The translations under genes and the position numbers were made by a program. Positions 16,179 through 25,387 of a stretch of DNA of 64,000 bases are shown piece by piece. Origin of the DNA: GCA-001856825 sp038729485. Lineage in GTDB: Archaea > Thermoplasmatota > Thermoplasmata > Thermoplasmatales > GCA-001856825. Under the pieces are notes generated by a model. The model ran no database searches. It was given only the letters and a program-made list of their open reading frames with translations, and was not told the origin of the DNA. Within the stretch, counting starts at the first letter, position 1, and the number at the start of each line of letters is the position of its first letter. Location: assembly GCA_038729485.1 (NCBI GenBank), contig JAVYRX010000002.1:127064-191063 (forward strand). The letters run 5' to 3'.

Positions 16179-16946
16179 ATGCCGACAGATATCCTCGAAA
16201 TAAAGAATCTCAACGTTTCAATAGGACAAAAGGAAATATTAAAGGACGTCAGTATTATCGTGAAGTCTGGCGAAATACACGCTCTCATGGGTCCGAACGG
16301 AACTGGTAAGAGCACCCTCGCACAGACAGTCATTGGTAACCCAAAATATAAGGTGAACGGCGGCTCGATCCTCCTGAATGGGAAAAATCTAACAACACTT
16401 CAAATATATGAAAGAGCAAGGGAGGGCCTCTTCGTGGCCTTTCAGGAGCCGGTATCCGTACAGGGACTAAGGTTCATAAATTATCTGAGGACCGCATATA
16501 CGTCCCTTCATCCGAATGAGAAGCTTGAATACAAGAAATTTGTGGATGAGGTAAAGGAGCTTTTGGGTTATTTTGGGCTTGACAATAGTTTCATAGATAG
16601 GGGATTGAATGATGGCCTTTCCGGCGGGGAGAAGAAGAGGATGGAAGCATTGCAGATGCTCATGCTAAAACCAAAATTCATAATTCTGGACGAAATAGAC
16701 TCTGGTCTTGACGTTGATGCTTTGCGTGTTGTCTCCAAGGCAATAGGCAGGGCTAGAGACAGTGGTGCGGGCGTAATAATCATAACTCATTACCAAAGAA
16801 TTTTGGAGCATATCAAGCCAGATTTCGTCCATGTGCTGATAAATGGGAAGATCGCCGAGAGCGGTAAAGGTGAGCTTGCAAAGTTGATAGAAGAAAGGGG
16901 ATATGACTACTATAGAGGTGGTGAAGTAGATGCAAAAATTGAATGA
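16179..16946 (+). CDS. sufC: Fe-S cluster assembly ATPase SufC
   Basis: A 255-residue ABC-type ATPase, cytosolic partner of SufB and SufD in the SufBCD scaffold. The Walker A loop is GPNGTGKST, the signature LSGGEKKRMEAL, Walker B FIILDEIDSGLD and the switch His ITHYQRI; the SufC-specific FQEPVSVQGLRFINYLR is present. The frame opens at 16146, but the TATA position argues for the ATG at 16179 (MPTDILEIKNLNV). It is the first gene of a five-gene operon and its end overlaps sufB by 17 bases. Confidence 0.96.
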   Translation: MPTDILEIKNLNVSIGQKEILKDVSIIVKSGEIHALMGPNGTGKSTLAQTVIGNPKYKVNGGSILLNGKNLTTLQIYERAREGLFVAFQEPVSVQGLRFINYLRTAYTSLHPNEKLEYKKFVDEVKELLGYFGLDNSFIDRGLNDGLSGGEKKRMEALQMLMLKPKFIILDEIDSGLDVDALRVVSKAIGRARDSGAGVIIITHYQRILEHIKPDFVHVLINGKIAESGKGELAKLIEERGYDYYRGGEVDAKIE

Positions 16947-18354
16947 GAATAGTGTTGAGGAAGTAAAGAAAGTGAACGAAATCAAGTATGATTTCGTAAC
17001 GAATGTTAAGCCTGCTTTCCAGACGGATAGAGGTCTGAGTAGGAAGATCGTAGAGGATATATCGAAGGAAAAGAAGGAGCCAGAATGGATGCGGAATATC
17101 CGTTTGAGAGCTCTTGATATCTTCCTGTCAAAGCCTGTTCCTACCTGGGGACCAGATCTATCGGAACTTAATTTCGACGAGATCACTTACTACATTAAAC
17201 CCGAAGACAGGAAAGCGAACAACTGGGATGAAGTGCCTGAGGAGATTAAAAACACGTTTGAAAAACTTGGTGTCCCGGAGATGGAGAGGAAATACCTCTC
17301 AGGAAGCGTTGCACAGCTTCAGTCACAGGGGGTGTACTCCAGACTAAAGAAACAGTGGGAAGAGAAGGGAGTTATATTCATGGATATGGACAGCGCCCTT
17401 CAAATGTATCCTGACATCGTTAAGGAACACTTCGGGAGGATTGTACCTCCTTCGGATAACAAATTTGCTGCCCTTAACACGGCTGTTTGGTCCGGAGGGT
17501 CTTTCTTGTACGTGCCTAGGGGAGTGCAACTTGACCTGCCCGTTCAGGCATACTTCAGGATGAATGGTGCGCTTGAAGGCCAATTTGAGAGGACTTTAAT
17601 AATCGCAGAACCAGGTGCATCTGTTCATTATATAGAGGGATGCACGGCACCTACGTACAGTCAGTATTCCCTGCACGCTGCCATCGTTGAGGTATACGTT
17701 AAGGCGAATTCAAAAGTTAGATATACGTCAGTGCAGAACTGGTCTGACAATATAATAAATGGCCCAACTAAGAGGGCGTGGGTAGAAGAAAATGCCAGGA
17801 TGGAGTGGGTTCAGGGCTCCCTTGGATCAAAGATTACCATGACTTATCCTTCATCAATACTCAGAGGAGAATATGCAAGCACATCCAACCTGAATGTTGC
17901 CCTAGCAATTGGACCCGTATGGAAAGACAATGGAGCAAAGGTCATCCATGCGGCTCCAAATACGAGCTCGAAGGTCGTAGCAAAGAGCATCTCGGGCAAG
18001 GGTGGAATGGCTGTATACAGGGGACAACTGAGAATTAACAATGGAGCCTACAATTCAAAAGCGTCTGTGCAGTGCGATGCTCTTATACTTGATGATGTGT
18101 CGAAGAGCAATACCTATCCACACAATGAGGTTCTTGAACAAGGCGCGGCCTTCTCCCATGAAGCTTCGGTCGGAAAGATATCAGAGGAGCAGGTAGATTA
18201 CCTGATGAGCAGGGGCATAAGGGAAGAGGACGCAAGATCTCTTATAGTTCTTGGTTTCCTCGACGACGTGCTCAAGGAAATACCGCTGGAATATTCTATA
18301 GAATTTAACAAGCTAGTAAAACTGGAAATGGGAAAGTACGGTGCTGTGGGTTGA
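16930..18354 (+). CDS. sufB: Fe-S cluster assembly scaffold SufB
   Basis: A 474-residue scaffold subunit on which clusters are built, forming a complex with SufC and SufD. Typical sequence includes GGSFLYVPRGVQLDLPVQAY (near 190-210), IIAEPGASVHYIEGCTAP (near 225-243) with the cluster-relevant Cys in EGCTAP, and the C-terminal HNEVLEQGAAFSHEASVGKI. Length is normal. SufB is a frequent intein host, including in Ferroplasma, but the sequence here is continuous. Its TGA overlaps the sufD TTG. Confidence 0.96.
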   Translation: MQKLNENSVEEVKKVNEIKYDFVTNVKPAFQTDRGLSRKIVEDISKEKKEPEWMRNIRLRALDIFLSKPVPTWGPDLSELNFDEITYYIKPEDRKANNWDEVPEEIKNTFEKLGVPEMERKYLSGSVAQLQSQGVYSRLKKQWEEKGVIFMDMDSALQMYPDIVKEHFGRIVPPSDNKFAALNTAVWSGGSFLYVPRGVQLDLPVQAYFRMNGALEGQFERTLIIAEPGASVHYIEGCTAPTYSQYSLHAAIVEVYVKANSKVRYTSVQNWSDNIINGPTKRAWVEENARMEWVQGSLGSKITMTYPSSILRGEYASTSNLNVALAIGPVWKDNGAKVIHAAPNTSSKVVAKSISGKGGMAVYRGQLRINNGAYNSKASVQCDALILDDVSKSNTYPHNEVLEQGAAFSHEASVGKISEEQVDYLMSRGIREEDARSLIVLGFLDDVLKEIPLEYSIEFNKLVKLEMGKYGAVG

Positions 18355-19526
18355 GCTTCGAAGAGATTGTTCTGGAAAAGAAGAAAAAAGCTGAACAAAT
18401 TCCGCTGCTAGCACAACACGACTCTCCGTCTGTCAAGAGCTACACCCCTATAAGAGACGAAGAAGTCGCGCCGCTCCTCAATACGAAGAAACTTGGGTGT
18501 GCAGGAATGCAAAGAAACGTGACAACGCATAACGGATCTCCTTGCAGGTTATTTGCCAGGGGATCTTTTACATTCCTTCCCATTGATGAGGCAATAAAGG
18601 GCAATCTAGTAAAGGGGGAGGAGCTTTTCAATGAAGAATACGATAAACTAAGCGCGATAAATCAAGGGTATTTTAACGACGGGTTCTATATAGGTATCCC
18701 TGAAAAATTCAACGATGAAAAGATGATGAGCATTCTTCATACCGGCGATACTGATTTCAATGCACGGAATTTAATAAAGATCGGAAAGAATTCATCCGTT
18801 AAAATCCTCGAAAATTTTGTAATGACTGGAAATGCAAGAGTATCGCACGGCACTGTGATAAGACTTGGGGAAAATTCTACTCTTGACTTATATCTCCTTG
18901 AGGATAGTGCCAGTACTGATCTCAGCTACATTGAAAGAACCATTATAATGCAAAGGTATTCTACTGTTAAGATACATCACTTGGCCCTTCCGGGAAGGAG
19001 GAGCATAAGCAGAATCCGTGTTATCCAGGAAGGGGAGCATGCGGAATCCAGATATTACGGGGCCGCAATCGGCAAAGGGAGCGAACATCTTGATTTGGAG
19101 GTCTATTCTGACCACAAGATTCCTCATGGAAGGAACGACACTGTATTCAAGGCCATTCTTGGCGGTAAATCGTCACTCATATTCCGAGGGTTTATCAAGA
19201 TAGAAGAAAAAGCCGAAGACGTGGAATCGTTCCTATTAGCCAACTTGCTCATCCTATCTGAGGAAGCGGTTGGAAATGCACTGCCGGTTCTAGAAATCTA
19301 CAACGGGCAGGTAAAAGCGAAACATGGGGAGACTGTTTCCAACATTTCCGAAGACGAGATGTTTTATTTGATGAGCAGAGGGCTCGATACTATACAGGCG
19401 AAGAAGGCCATAATAGAAGGATTTATTAGTCCTGTGATCTATCCTCTTCCAGAAGACATTTCAAGGAAATACCTTGAAATTGTTGAAGAAGTGGTTAGTA
19501 GTGATCAGCGTAAGCAAAATACGTGA
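18351..19526 (+). CDS. sufD: Fe-S cluster assembly protein SufD
   Basis: A 391-residue paralogue of SufB completing the SufBC2D complex. The C-terminal beta-helix region shows KHGETVSNISEDEMFYLMSR and GLDTIQAKKAIIEGF, typical of SufD, and RGFIKIEEKAEDVESFLLAN near residue 280. The start is a TTG overlapping the sufB stop (TTGA), a translational coupling junction. The N-terminal LGCAGMQRNVTTHNG region is less conserved. The last 26 bases overlap sufS. Confidence 0.93.
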   Translation: MSFEEIVLEKKKKAEQIPLLAQHDSPSVKSYTPIRDEEVAPLLNTKKLGCAGMQRNVTTHNGSPCRLFARGSFTFLPIDEAIKGNLVKGEELFNEEYDKLSAINQGYFNDGFYIGIPEKFNDEKMMSILHTGDTDFNARNLIKIGKNSSVKILENFVMTGNARVSHGTVIRLGENSTLDLYLLEDSASTDLSYIERTIIMQRYSTVKIHHLALPGRRSISRIRVIQEGEHAESRYYGAAIGKGSEHLDLEVYSDHKIPHGRNDTVFKAILGGKSSLIFRGFIKIEEKAEDVESFLLANLLILSEEAVGNALPVLEIYNGQVKAKHGETVSNISEDEMFYLMSRGLDTIQAKKAIIEGFISPVIYPLPEDISRKYLEIVEEVVSSDQRKQNT

Positions 19527-20766
19527 TGATTTCCCGATTTTGAAGAAGGAGATAAACGGAAAAAGAATAGTTTATTTGGATTCTACAGCAACCACGCAAA
19601 AACCCAGACAGGTAATCGATGCCATTGTGGATTATTACGAAAATCTAAATGCCAACGTGCATAGGTCAGTTTATTGGCTTGGAGATCAGGCAACGGAGGC
19701 CTATGAAGGCTCGAGGAGGAAGGTTGCTGACTTCATCGGAGCCAAGAGCGAGGAAATCGTTTTCACCAGAAACACAACAGAGAGCATTAACCTGATATCC
19801 TTTTCTTTGGAGAACACGTTAAAAAAGGGAGACAGGATTTTGATAACGTCTATGGAACACCACAGCAACATACTGCCATGGATGAGACTGGAAGAGAGGG
19901 GTATAATTTTAGATTATGTTGACTTCACTGATGAAGGCCTCCTCGATCTTGAAGATTTCAAAAGGAAACTTAAGAAAGAAACAAAGATCGTTTCCATCAC
20001 ACATGAATCTAACGTTCTTGGAACAATAAATCCTGTTGAGGAACTCGGTAAAATGGCCAAGGAAAACAGCTCTATTTTTATCGTAGATGCTGCTCAGTCT
20101 GTTCCGCACATGCCTTTCAAGATCAAGGAACAGTATGACTTCGTTGCTTTTTCAGGGCATAAGATGTTGGGCCCGATGGGTATAGGAGTCTTATACGGGA
20201 AATACGAAAAGCTTGACAACATGCAACCCTTCAACAGGGGAGGGGAGATGATCAAGGACGTGGATTTTCATAGCGTTGTATTTGAGGATCCTCCGATAAA
20301 ATTTGAGGCTGGAACGCCAAATGTCGAGGGGGCGGTCGGTCTTGCAGCTGCAGTAGATTACTTAAAGACCATTGGGATGGAAAATGTCAGAGAGCACGAG
20401 AAATATCTTACGTCCCTTACCCTTAGGGGCATCGAAGATTTGAAGAACGTCGTATATTATGGACCAAGAGACCCTGGGAAAAGGGGCGGAGTCATCGCTT
20501 TCAACGTGAAGGGGGCAAGAAGCAGGGTGAAATATGACCTTGAAAAAAGCAATCTAAGAGTTGAAGGCCTTTATCATTCACATGACATTGCCACCTTTCT
20601 TGATGGATCGAATATCTACGTAAGATCAGGACATCACTGTGCAGAACCCCTTGCCCGTTCTCTAGGTTTGACTGGGACAGCCAGAGCTTCTTTTTACGTT
20701 TACAACGATGAGGACGACGCCATGGCGCTGTTGAAAGCCCTCGGTGAAATAGATGTACACAGATGA
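19501..20766 (+). CDS. sufS: SufS-type cysteine desulfurase
   Basis: A 421-residue PLP enzyme releasing sulfur from cysteine for the SufBCD scaffold. The PLP lysine is Lys221 in AFSGHKMLGP, and the persulfide-forming Cys380 is in SGHHCAEPLARSL. N-terminal YLDSTATTQKP and MEHHSNILPW are class II (SufS-like) marks. The frame is open back to 19474, but GTG at 19501 begins ISVSKIRDDFPIL, the normal family start. It overlaps sufD by 26 bases and sufU by 14. Confidence 0.95.
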   Translation: MISVSKIRDDFPILKKEINGKRIVYLDSTATTQKPRQVIDAIVDYYENLNANVHRSVYWLGDQATEAYEGSRRKVADFIGAKSEEIVFTRNTTESINLISFSLENTLKKGDRILITSMEHHSNILPWMRLEERGIILDYVDFTDEGLLDLEDFKRKLKKETKIVSITHESNVLGTINPVEELGKMAKENSSIFIVDAAQSVPHMPFKIKEQYDFVAFSGHKMLGPMGIGVLYGKYEKLDNMQPFNRGGEMIKDVDFHSVVFEDPPIKFEAGTPNVEGAVGLAAAVDYLKTIGMENVREHEKYLTSLTLRGIEDLKNVVYYGPRDPGKRGGVIAFNVKGARSRVKYDLEKSNLRVEGLYHSHDIATFLDGSNIYVRSGHHCAEPLARSLGLTGTARASFYVYNDEDDAMALLKALGEIDVHR

Positions 20767-21109
20767 AGTGATGGACAGGTATGAAAATCCCGTTAAACGC
20801 GGGACACTGGAGAGCTTCAACGTGAAGATAGATGAGGCCTCTACAACTTGCGGAGATAGGATTATTCTGTACTTGAAACTGGAGAACGGCAAAATATCTG
20901 ACATAAGCTGGGAAGGCGACGGCTGCATACTTTCCGTAGTTTCGACAGACTTGTTCTGCGAAAATTCCATTGGAAAGGAACTGAAAGACGTTGCAGGACA
21001 GGACGAGATGAAGTACGTGGATAATTTCCCAGTGAAGATAACCCCGGGCAGGCTGAATTGTGTCCTGCTGCCACTTCGTGCTCTAAAAAGAGGCATCAAA
21101 GAAAAATAA
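20753..21109 (+). CDS. sufU: IscU/SufU-type Fe-S scaffold or sulfur acceptor
   Basis: A 118-residue protein with the three conserved cysteines of IscU-like scaffolds: Cys33 (TTCGD), Cys58 (GDGCILS) and Cys103 (RLNCVLL). The spacing between the second and third (45 residues) is like IscU and lacks the longer insertion of Gram-positive SufU, while its operon position next to sufS is like SufU. It could therefore accept sulfur from SufS or hold nascent clusters. Last gene of the sufCBDS-U operon; the ATG overlaps sufS by 14 bases. Confidence 0.92.
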   Translation: MYTDEVMDRYENPVKRGTLESFNVKIDEASTTCGDRIILYLKLENGKISDISWEGDGCILSVVSTDLFCENSIGKELKDVAGQDEMKYVDNFPVKITPGRLNCVLLPLRALKRGIKEK

Positions 21110-21134
21110 ATTACTACCAAAGGATTGCACTTTG

Positions 21135-22028
21135 ATGCAGAACATATCTGAGCTTATCTCATCGGCAAAGAGAGGCAGCAGAAGGGACGTAGGGCGTCTC
21201 CTGACGATTATTGAGAATAGGAGCAAAGGATACAGGGAAATTCTTGATGAAATCAGCGGGAAGAGAGATGCATTCGTAATAGGCGTTACGGGACCGCCAG
21301 GAGTTGGCAAAAGTTCTCTTATTTCACGCCTCGCAAAAAAAATTTCAACCGGGGGAAGGATTGCAATAATAATGATCGATGCGTCTAGTCCTTTCACTGG
21401 AGGTTCCTTGTTGGGAAACAGGCTCAGACTCGAGGAAGAGGAGAACGTATACGTTAGAAGCATGGCTACAAGGGGATCAACCGGAGGGCTAAGCCTTGCC
21501 ATTGGTGATTCAATAGATCTCCTCTCCTTTCTTGGTTTCAAGACCATAATAATTGAATCTGTGGGAACAGGCCAGGATGAGACTGATATACTTTACTATT
21601 CAGATCTAATTGCAATGGTTCTCTCTCCCGGTCTTGGCGATGAGATTCAGGCAATAAAAGCTGGTCAGATGGAAATTGGCGATTTCATCATTCTCAATAA
21701 GGCTGACAAACCTGAGGCATTCATAGCTGAGAAGGAACTTATGGAAATTCTCAGCATACCTGACAAGGCAAAGAAACACAAACTCTTCAGGGTATCCTGC
21801 ATTACCGGGGAAGGAATAGACGGTCTTGCAGATGCAATAAAGAATGCGATACAGAAAGGACGGAATAAGGATAATTTAGTAGAGAAGGAAAAGGAGAGAA
21901 TAAGAAGAGAGATAGACGCAATTCTGAAGTCTAATGAAAAGCTCATCGAACAGCTGGCCAAAAAGATCGTCATTGGAGAGATTTCCAGAGAGAGGGCCAT
22001 CAAGGATCTTCTTGACTCATTCTCGTAA
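21135..22028 (+). CDS. meaB: MeaB/ArgK-type GTPase (methylmalonyl-CoA mutase chaperone)
   Basis: A 297-residue G3E-family GTPase that protects and reloads B12-dependent methylmalonyl-CoA mutase. P-loop GPPGVGKSSLIS (near 54), IDASSPFTGGSLLGNRLR, VRSMATRGSTGGLS, the switch segment ESVGTGQDETDI and the NKAD base-recognition motif are all present. The C-terminal helical dimerisation arm is about 50 residues. The ATG at 21135 follows a TTG in the same frame. No mutase gene is in the window, so the partner must be elsewhere. It follows the suf operon by only 25 bases. Confidence 0.93.
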   Translation: MQNISELISSAKRGSRRDVGRLLTIIENRSKGYREILDEISGKRDAFVIGVTGPPGVGKSSLISRLAKKISTGGRIAIIMIDASSPFTGGSLLGNRLRLEEEENVYVRSMATRGSTGGLSLAIGDSIDLLSFLGFKTIIIESVGTGQDETDILYYSDLIAMVLSPGLGDEIQAIKAGQMEIGDFIILNKADKPEAFIAEKELMEILSIPDKAKKHKLFRVSCITGEGIDGLADAIKNAIQKGRNKDNLVEKEKERIRREIDAILKSNEKLIEQLAKKIVIGEISRERAIKDLLDSFS

Positions 22029-22145
22029 ATCCTGCGAAAGAAATTATAATTCTGAATCTTGCATTCGCAAGGGGTATTTAATTCAATGATTTCAGAAACT
22101 ATTTGTAAGTGTACAACGATATACTTCCGCTAAGGTGATCGTTTA

Positions 22146-23243
22146 ATGAAGGTTACTATAAGCTTGATTAAAGCGGATGTTGGCGGACTTGCGGGACATT
22201 CACGTGTTCATCCTCAGCTTAAGGACGAGGCTAAGTTAGTCCTTGAGCAGGCAAAAAATGAAGGAGTTTTAATTGATTATCACGTTACTTCTGTGGGGGA
22301 CGACCTGCAGCTTATAATGACGCACAAACAAGGAATCGATAACGAACGCGTCCATAAACTCGCCTGGGATGCTTTTCTTAAGGCAACTGAGGTTGCAAAA
22401 AAATTGAAGCTCTATGGGGCGGGCCAGGATCTGCTGAAGGATTCATTTTCGGGGAATCTCAAGGGAATGGGCCCTGGCATTGCGGAGATGGAATTTGAAG
22501 AAAGGAAGAGCGAGCCTGTTGTTGCATTCATGATGGATAAGACTGAGCCTGGAGCTTTCAATTTGCCGATATTTAAGATGTTCGCAGACCCGTTTAACAC
22601 GCCTGGCCTCATAATAGATCCGGCCATGCACGATGGATTTATTTTTGAAATATGGGATGTAGTGGCTCATAAAAAAATGATGCTTAGGGCCCCTGCTGAA
22701 ACATATGACCTTCTCGCCCTAATAGGCTCGAAAAGCAGGTACATAATTAAGAGGGTATTTCCCTCTAAAAACGACAAGGAACCGGTGGCTGTAGTAAGCA
22801 CGGACATTCTTCACGAGATTGCCGGGAAGTACGTCGGAAAGGACGATCCAGTTGCTTTGGTTAGAGCGCAGGCAGGGCTTCCGGCCATGGGGGAAATACT
22901 GGAGGCATTTTCATTCCCGCATCTTGTTTCTGGATGGATGAGGGGAAGTCACAATGGGCCGCTTATGCCTGTTTCCATTCAGGATGCTACTCCTTCTAGA
23001 TTCGACGGCCCTCCCAGAGTCATCGGCCTAGGGTTTCAACTAGCCGAGGGAAGGCTCATAGGCCCTGCAGACCTTCTCGGTGATAAAGCATTCGACGGAG
23101 CTAGGCAGCTTGCGGGACAAATTGCAGATTATCTGAGAAGAAATGGACCGTTTGAACCTCACAGGCTACCAGAAGCTGAGATGGAGTACACCTCACTGCC
23201 GGAGATACAGAAGAAACTTCAATCAAGAATGGTCGACCTTTGA
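22146..23243 (+). CDS. fbp: Bifunctional fructose-1,6-bisphosphate aldolase/phosphatase (class V)
   Basis: A 365-residue archaeal enzyme that joins triose phosphates and dephosphorylates the product to fructose 6-phosphate, driving gluconeogenesis in one direction. It starts MKVTISLIKADVGGLAGHSR with the metal-binding Asp and His. YGAGQDLLKDSFSGNLKGMG, MDKTEPGAFNLPIFKMFADP and the C-terminal DPVALVRAQAGLPAMGE and GWMRGSHNGPLMPV are all family signatures. A strong AAGGTGAT ribosome-binding sequence precedes the ATG. The stop overlaps the start of the next gene. Confidence 0.97.
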   Translation: MKVTISLIKADVGGLAGHSRVHPQLKDEAKLVLEQAKNEGVLIDYHVTSVGDDLQLIMTHKQGIDNERVHKLAWDAFLKATEVAKKLKLYGAGQDLLKDSFSGNLKGMGPGIAEMEFEERKSEPVVAFMMDKTEPGAFNLPIFKMFADPFNTPGLIIDPAMHDGFIFEIWDVVAHKKMMLRAPAETYDLLALIGSKSRYIIKRVFPSKNDKEPVAVVSTDILHEIAGKYVGKDDPVALVRAQAGLPAMGEILEAFSFPHLVSGWMRGSHNGPLMPVSIQDATPSRFDGPPRVIGLGFQLAEGRLIGPADLLGDKAFDGARQLAGQIADYLRRNGPFEPHRLPEAEMEYTSLPEIQKKLQSRMVDL

Positions 23244-23833
23244 TGCCTCCTAATAACTTCAAGGGAATGATATTGAAAGACAGAATATTAGACATTCTCG
23301 GCGGAGACGGCAAGTCCATATCAGAAATATACAAAGAAATAAACATGGACGAAGAGACTAAAATACACAGACTTGCCCTGACTGGGTATCTCTGGGCTAT
23401 GGCCGACCTGAACATACTTAGGGAAAAATACGTTAAGCCATCTAAAATATACTACCCAATAAAGAGAGACGAAAGATCGATATACCAGATTGTGGCGGAA
23501 CAAGTTTCAAATGACCCAATCGACAAAAGAGGGGAAGAGGTTCTCTATGTCCTCTATACGCTGTTCGAACGACCAATTTTCGAGAATGAGCTAGAAAAGG
23601 CTGGAATAACGGGAAATGTTAAGGCAAAAAGACTTGACAAGAAGGAGAGGAAAAAACTACTAAGCAGGGCGGACATAAAAATAAAGAAGATACCTCCCGA
23701 CGACGACGCATATATACCTATAACTAGCTATCCAGCATTAACCCTGAGAATCCTGAGCAAGATCATCTCGCAGGCCTATGACATAAAGAGGGAAAACAAC
23801 GGCATTCAGAAAGAGCTTGACAGCCTCGTTTAG
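23243..23833 (+). CDS. Predicted winged-helix protein of unknown function
   Basis: A 196-residue soluble, charged protein that I do not recognise by name. Residues 10-75 (ILDILGGDGKSISEIYKEI, HRLALTGYLWAMADLNIL) look like a winged-helix DNA- or protein-binding domain with the wing at KPSKIYYP. The rest is lysine-rich with helices and a C-terminal helix ending QKELDSLV. The ATG at 23243 overlaps the FBP aldolase stop, so the two are probably one transcript; a TTG one codon earlier is also possible. The tail nearly abuts the convergent pheS gene. Real by codon pattern; likely restricted to Thermoplasmatales. Confidence 0.72.
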   Translation: MPPNNFKGMILKDRILDILGGDGKSISEIYKEINMDEETKIHRLALTGYLWAMADLNILREKYVKPSKIYYPIKRDERSIYQIVAEQVSNDPIDKRGEEVLYVLYTLFERPIFENELEKAGITGNVKAKRLDKKERKKLLSRADIKIKKIPPDDDAYIPITSYPALTLRILSKIISQAYDIKRENNGIQKELDSLV

Positions 23834-25275
23834 CTAAAACCGAGGATTCTCCGTTCTTTGAGGAATGACAGATCGTTCCTGTATATTTCCCTGATGTCGT
23901 CCAGGCCTAATACCACCATAAGAAGGCGTTCAAGACCTAGTCCCCACGCTGCAACATTGTATTTTACACCCCAAGGCTTAATGACTTCCGGCCTGAACAT
24001 GCCTGCTCCCCCTAGCTCCATCTCCTTACCCTTGAACCTGCCGTAAACTTCCAGAGATGGCTCCGTATACGGGAAATAGCTGGGTTTTACTCTTATTTCT
24101 TTAACTCCGATCCTCCCATAAAAGTCCTTAAGGGTATCTATGAGAACTCCAAACGTAACTCCCTTGCCGGAGATCACTCCTTCAACCTGAGAGAACTCAG
24201 AAAGGTGCTTAGAATCAGTTGCCTCCCTCCTGAATATTTTTTCAACTGAGAAGATCCTGCATTCCTCATTCGGATGCTCAACTATATACCTTATGGTATT
24301 TACAGTTGTATGAGTCCTCAGTAAAAGCTTCGACGCCTCTTCCTTTGACCAGGGATATTGCCACCCCCTTGAACCTCGTATCCCCCTCTCATGCACCTTC
24401 TTTACTCTCCTTGAAAGCGCGGGGTCCACTTCACCGATACCATCCAGATAAAACGTGTCCTGCATATCTCTAGCTGGATGATCCTGGGGAATAAAGAGAA
24501 TGTCCATGTTCCAGAATGCGGTTTCAACAATGTGGCCTCTTAGCTCCTTGAAACCCATGTCGAGCATCACCCTCCTAACCTCGGCGATGAATTCGGAAAG
24601 TGGATGAACTTTTGATGGAAGGTAACGCGGCGCATAGAGGGTCGGATCGTAAGGCCTGAATTGAATTCCAGAACTATATCTCCCTATTATTTCGGGCGTT
24701 ATTTGAGAAACTTCCTCAGTTTCCATTAAATCTTCAGGAGAAAGCTGTTCAGCCAGTGCAGTCAGCTTAATTGTCCGCTCCATTTTTATTTTTTCACCAA
24801 CAAATCCTTTCCTCTGTTTTAACAATAGTATATCATCTTCAGTGTAATTGCCTGAGGAAACATGTTGCAGGGCGTCTTTAACTTTTTTGATCCTGTCTTC
24901 TAATTCGTCCAGCTTAACAGAAACGATGAACCCGTCCTTTACCTTGGCCCCGCTTTTTAGAAACTCTGCAATTGCGTACCTAAGATCTCCCCCCATTTTT
25001 CCTTCCAGTTCCCTTAAGCCAGTAATGCCGGATTTGTAGAGAGACAGAAGCTTTTCCTCTGGAAGGCCCTGATCAATAAGGCTTCTCCCTTCCTGTCCAA
25101 GAAAATAATATGATTTTGGCTTTTCTACTACAGTCACAAGTTTCTTCTCCTTGAGCCAGGAAATCGAACTTGCCAATTCGTTTCTGCTGAACTCTGGAAA
25201 GAGCGAGTCTACTTCAACATACCCCTTTCCTTTCAAAAATTTTATCAATTTCTTTTCAGAGTTCGTAAGCTCCAT
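23830..25275 (-). CDS. pheS: Phenylalanyl-tRNA synthetase alpha subunit
   Basis: A 481-residue class II synthetase subunit of the archaeal type. The N-terminal 90 residues form winged helices (LIKFLKGKGYVEVDSLFPEF) that contact tRNA. The catalytic core shows motif 1 near HPLSEFIAEVRRVMLDMGF, motif 2 with LLLRTHTTVNTIRYI and FRREATDSKHLSEFSQVEG, and motif 3 GLGLERLLMVVLGL. PFDAARDMQDTFY-like dipeptide HPARDMQDTFYLDG is conserved. The beta subunit gene is not in the window. Minus strand, convergent with the 196-residue protein and divergent from proS. Confidence 0.97.
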   Translation of the reverse strand: MELTNSEKKLIKFLKGKGYVEVDSLFPEFSRNELASSISWLKEKKLVTVVEKPKSYYFLGQEGRSLIDQGLPEEKLLSLYKSGITGLRELEGKMGGDLRYAIAEFLKSGAKVKDGFIVSVKLDELEDRIKKVKDALQHVSSGNYTEDDILLLKQRKGFVGEKIKMERTIKLTALAEQLSPEDLMETEEVSQITPEIIGRYSSGIQFRPYDPTLYAPRYLPSKVHPLSEFIAEVRRVMLDMGFKELRGHIVETAFWNMDILFIPQDHPARDMQDTFYLDGIGEVDPALSRRVKKVHERGIRGSRGWQYPWSKEEASKLLLRTHTTVNTIRYIVEHPNEECRIFSVEKIFRREATDSKHLSEFSQVEGVISGKGVTFGVLIDTLKDFYGRIGVKEIRVKPSYFPYTEPSLEVYGRFKGKEMELGGAGMFRPEVIKPWGVKYNVAAWGLGLERLLMVVLGLDDIREIYRNDLSFLKERRILGFS

Positions 25276-25387
25276 AGACTGTTATTTAAGATACGATAAA
25301 ATGTTTATTCTTTTTCTTATATGAAAGATTGCGACGCAAGTTTAATTCTCAGGACAGAATTTAATAATACGGAGCAATGACCGGCAG

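Noticed and set aside
16930..18354. Intein in SufB
   Set aside because: SufB inteins are known in Ferroplasma, but this sequence is continuous at 474 residues and lacks Hint motifs.
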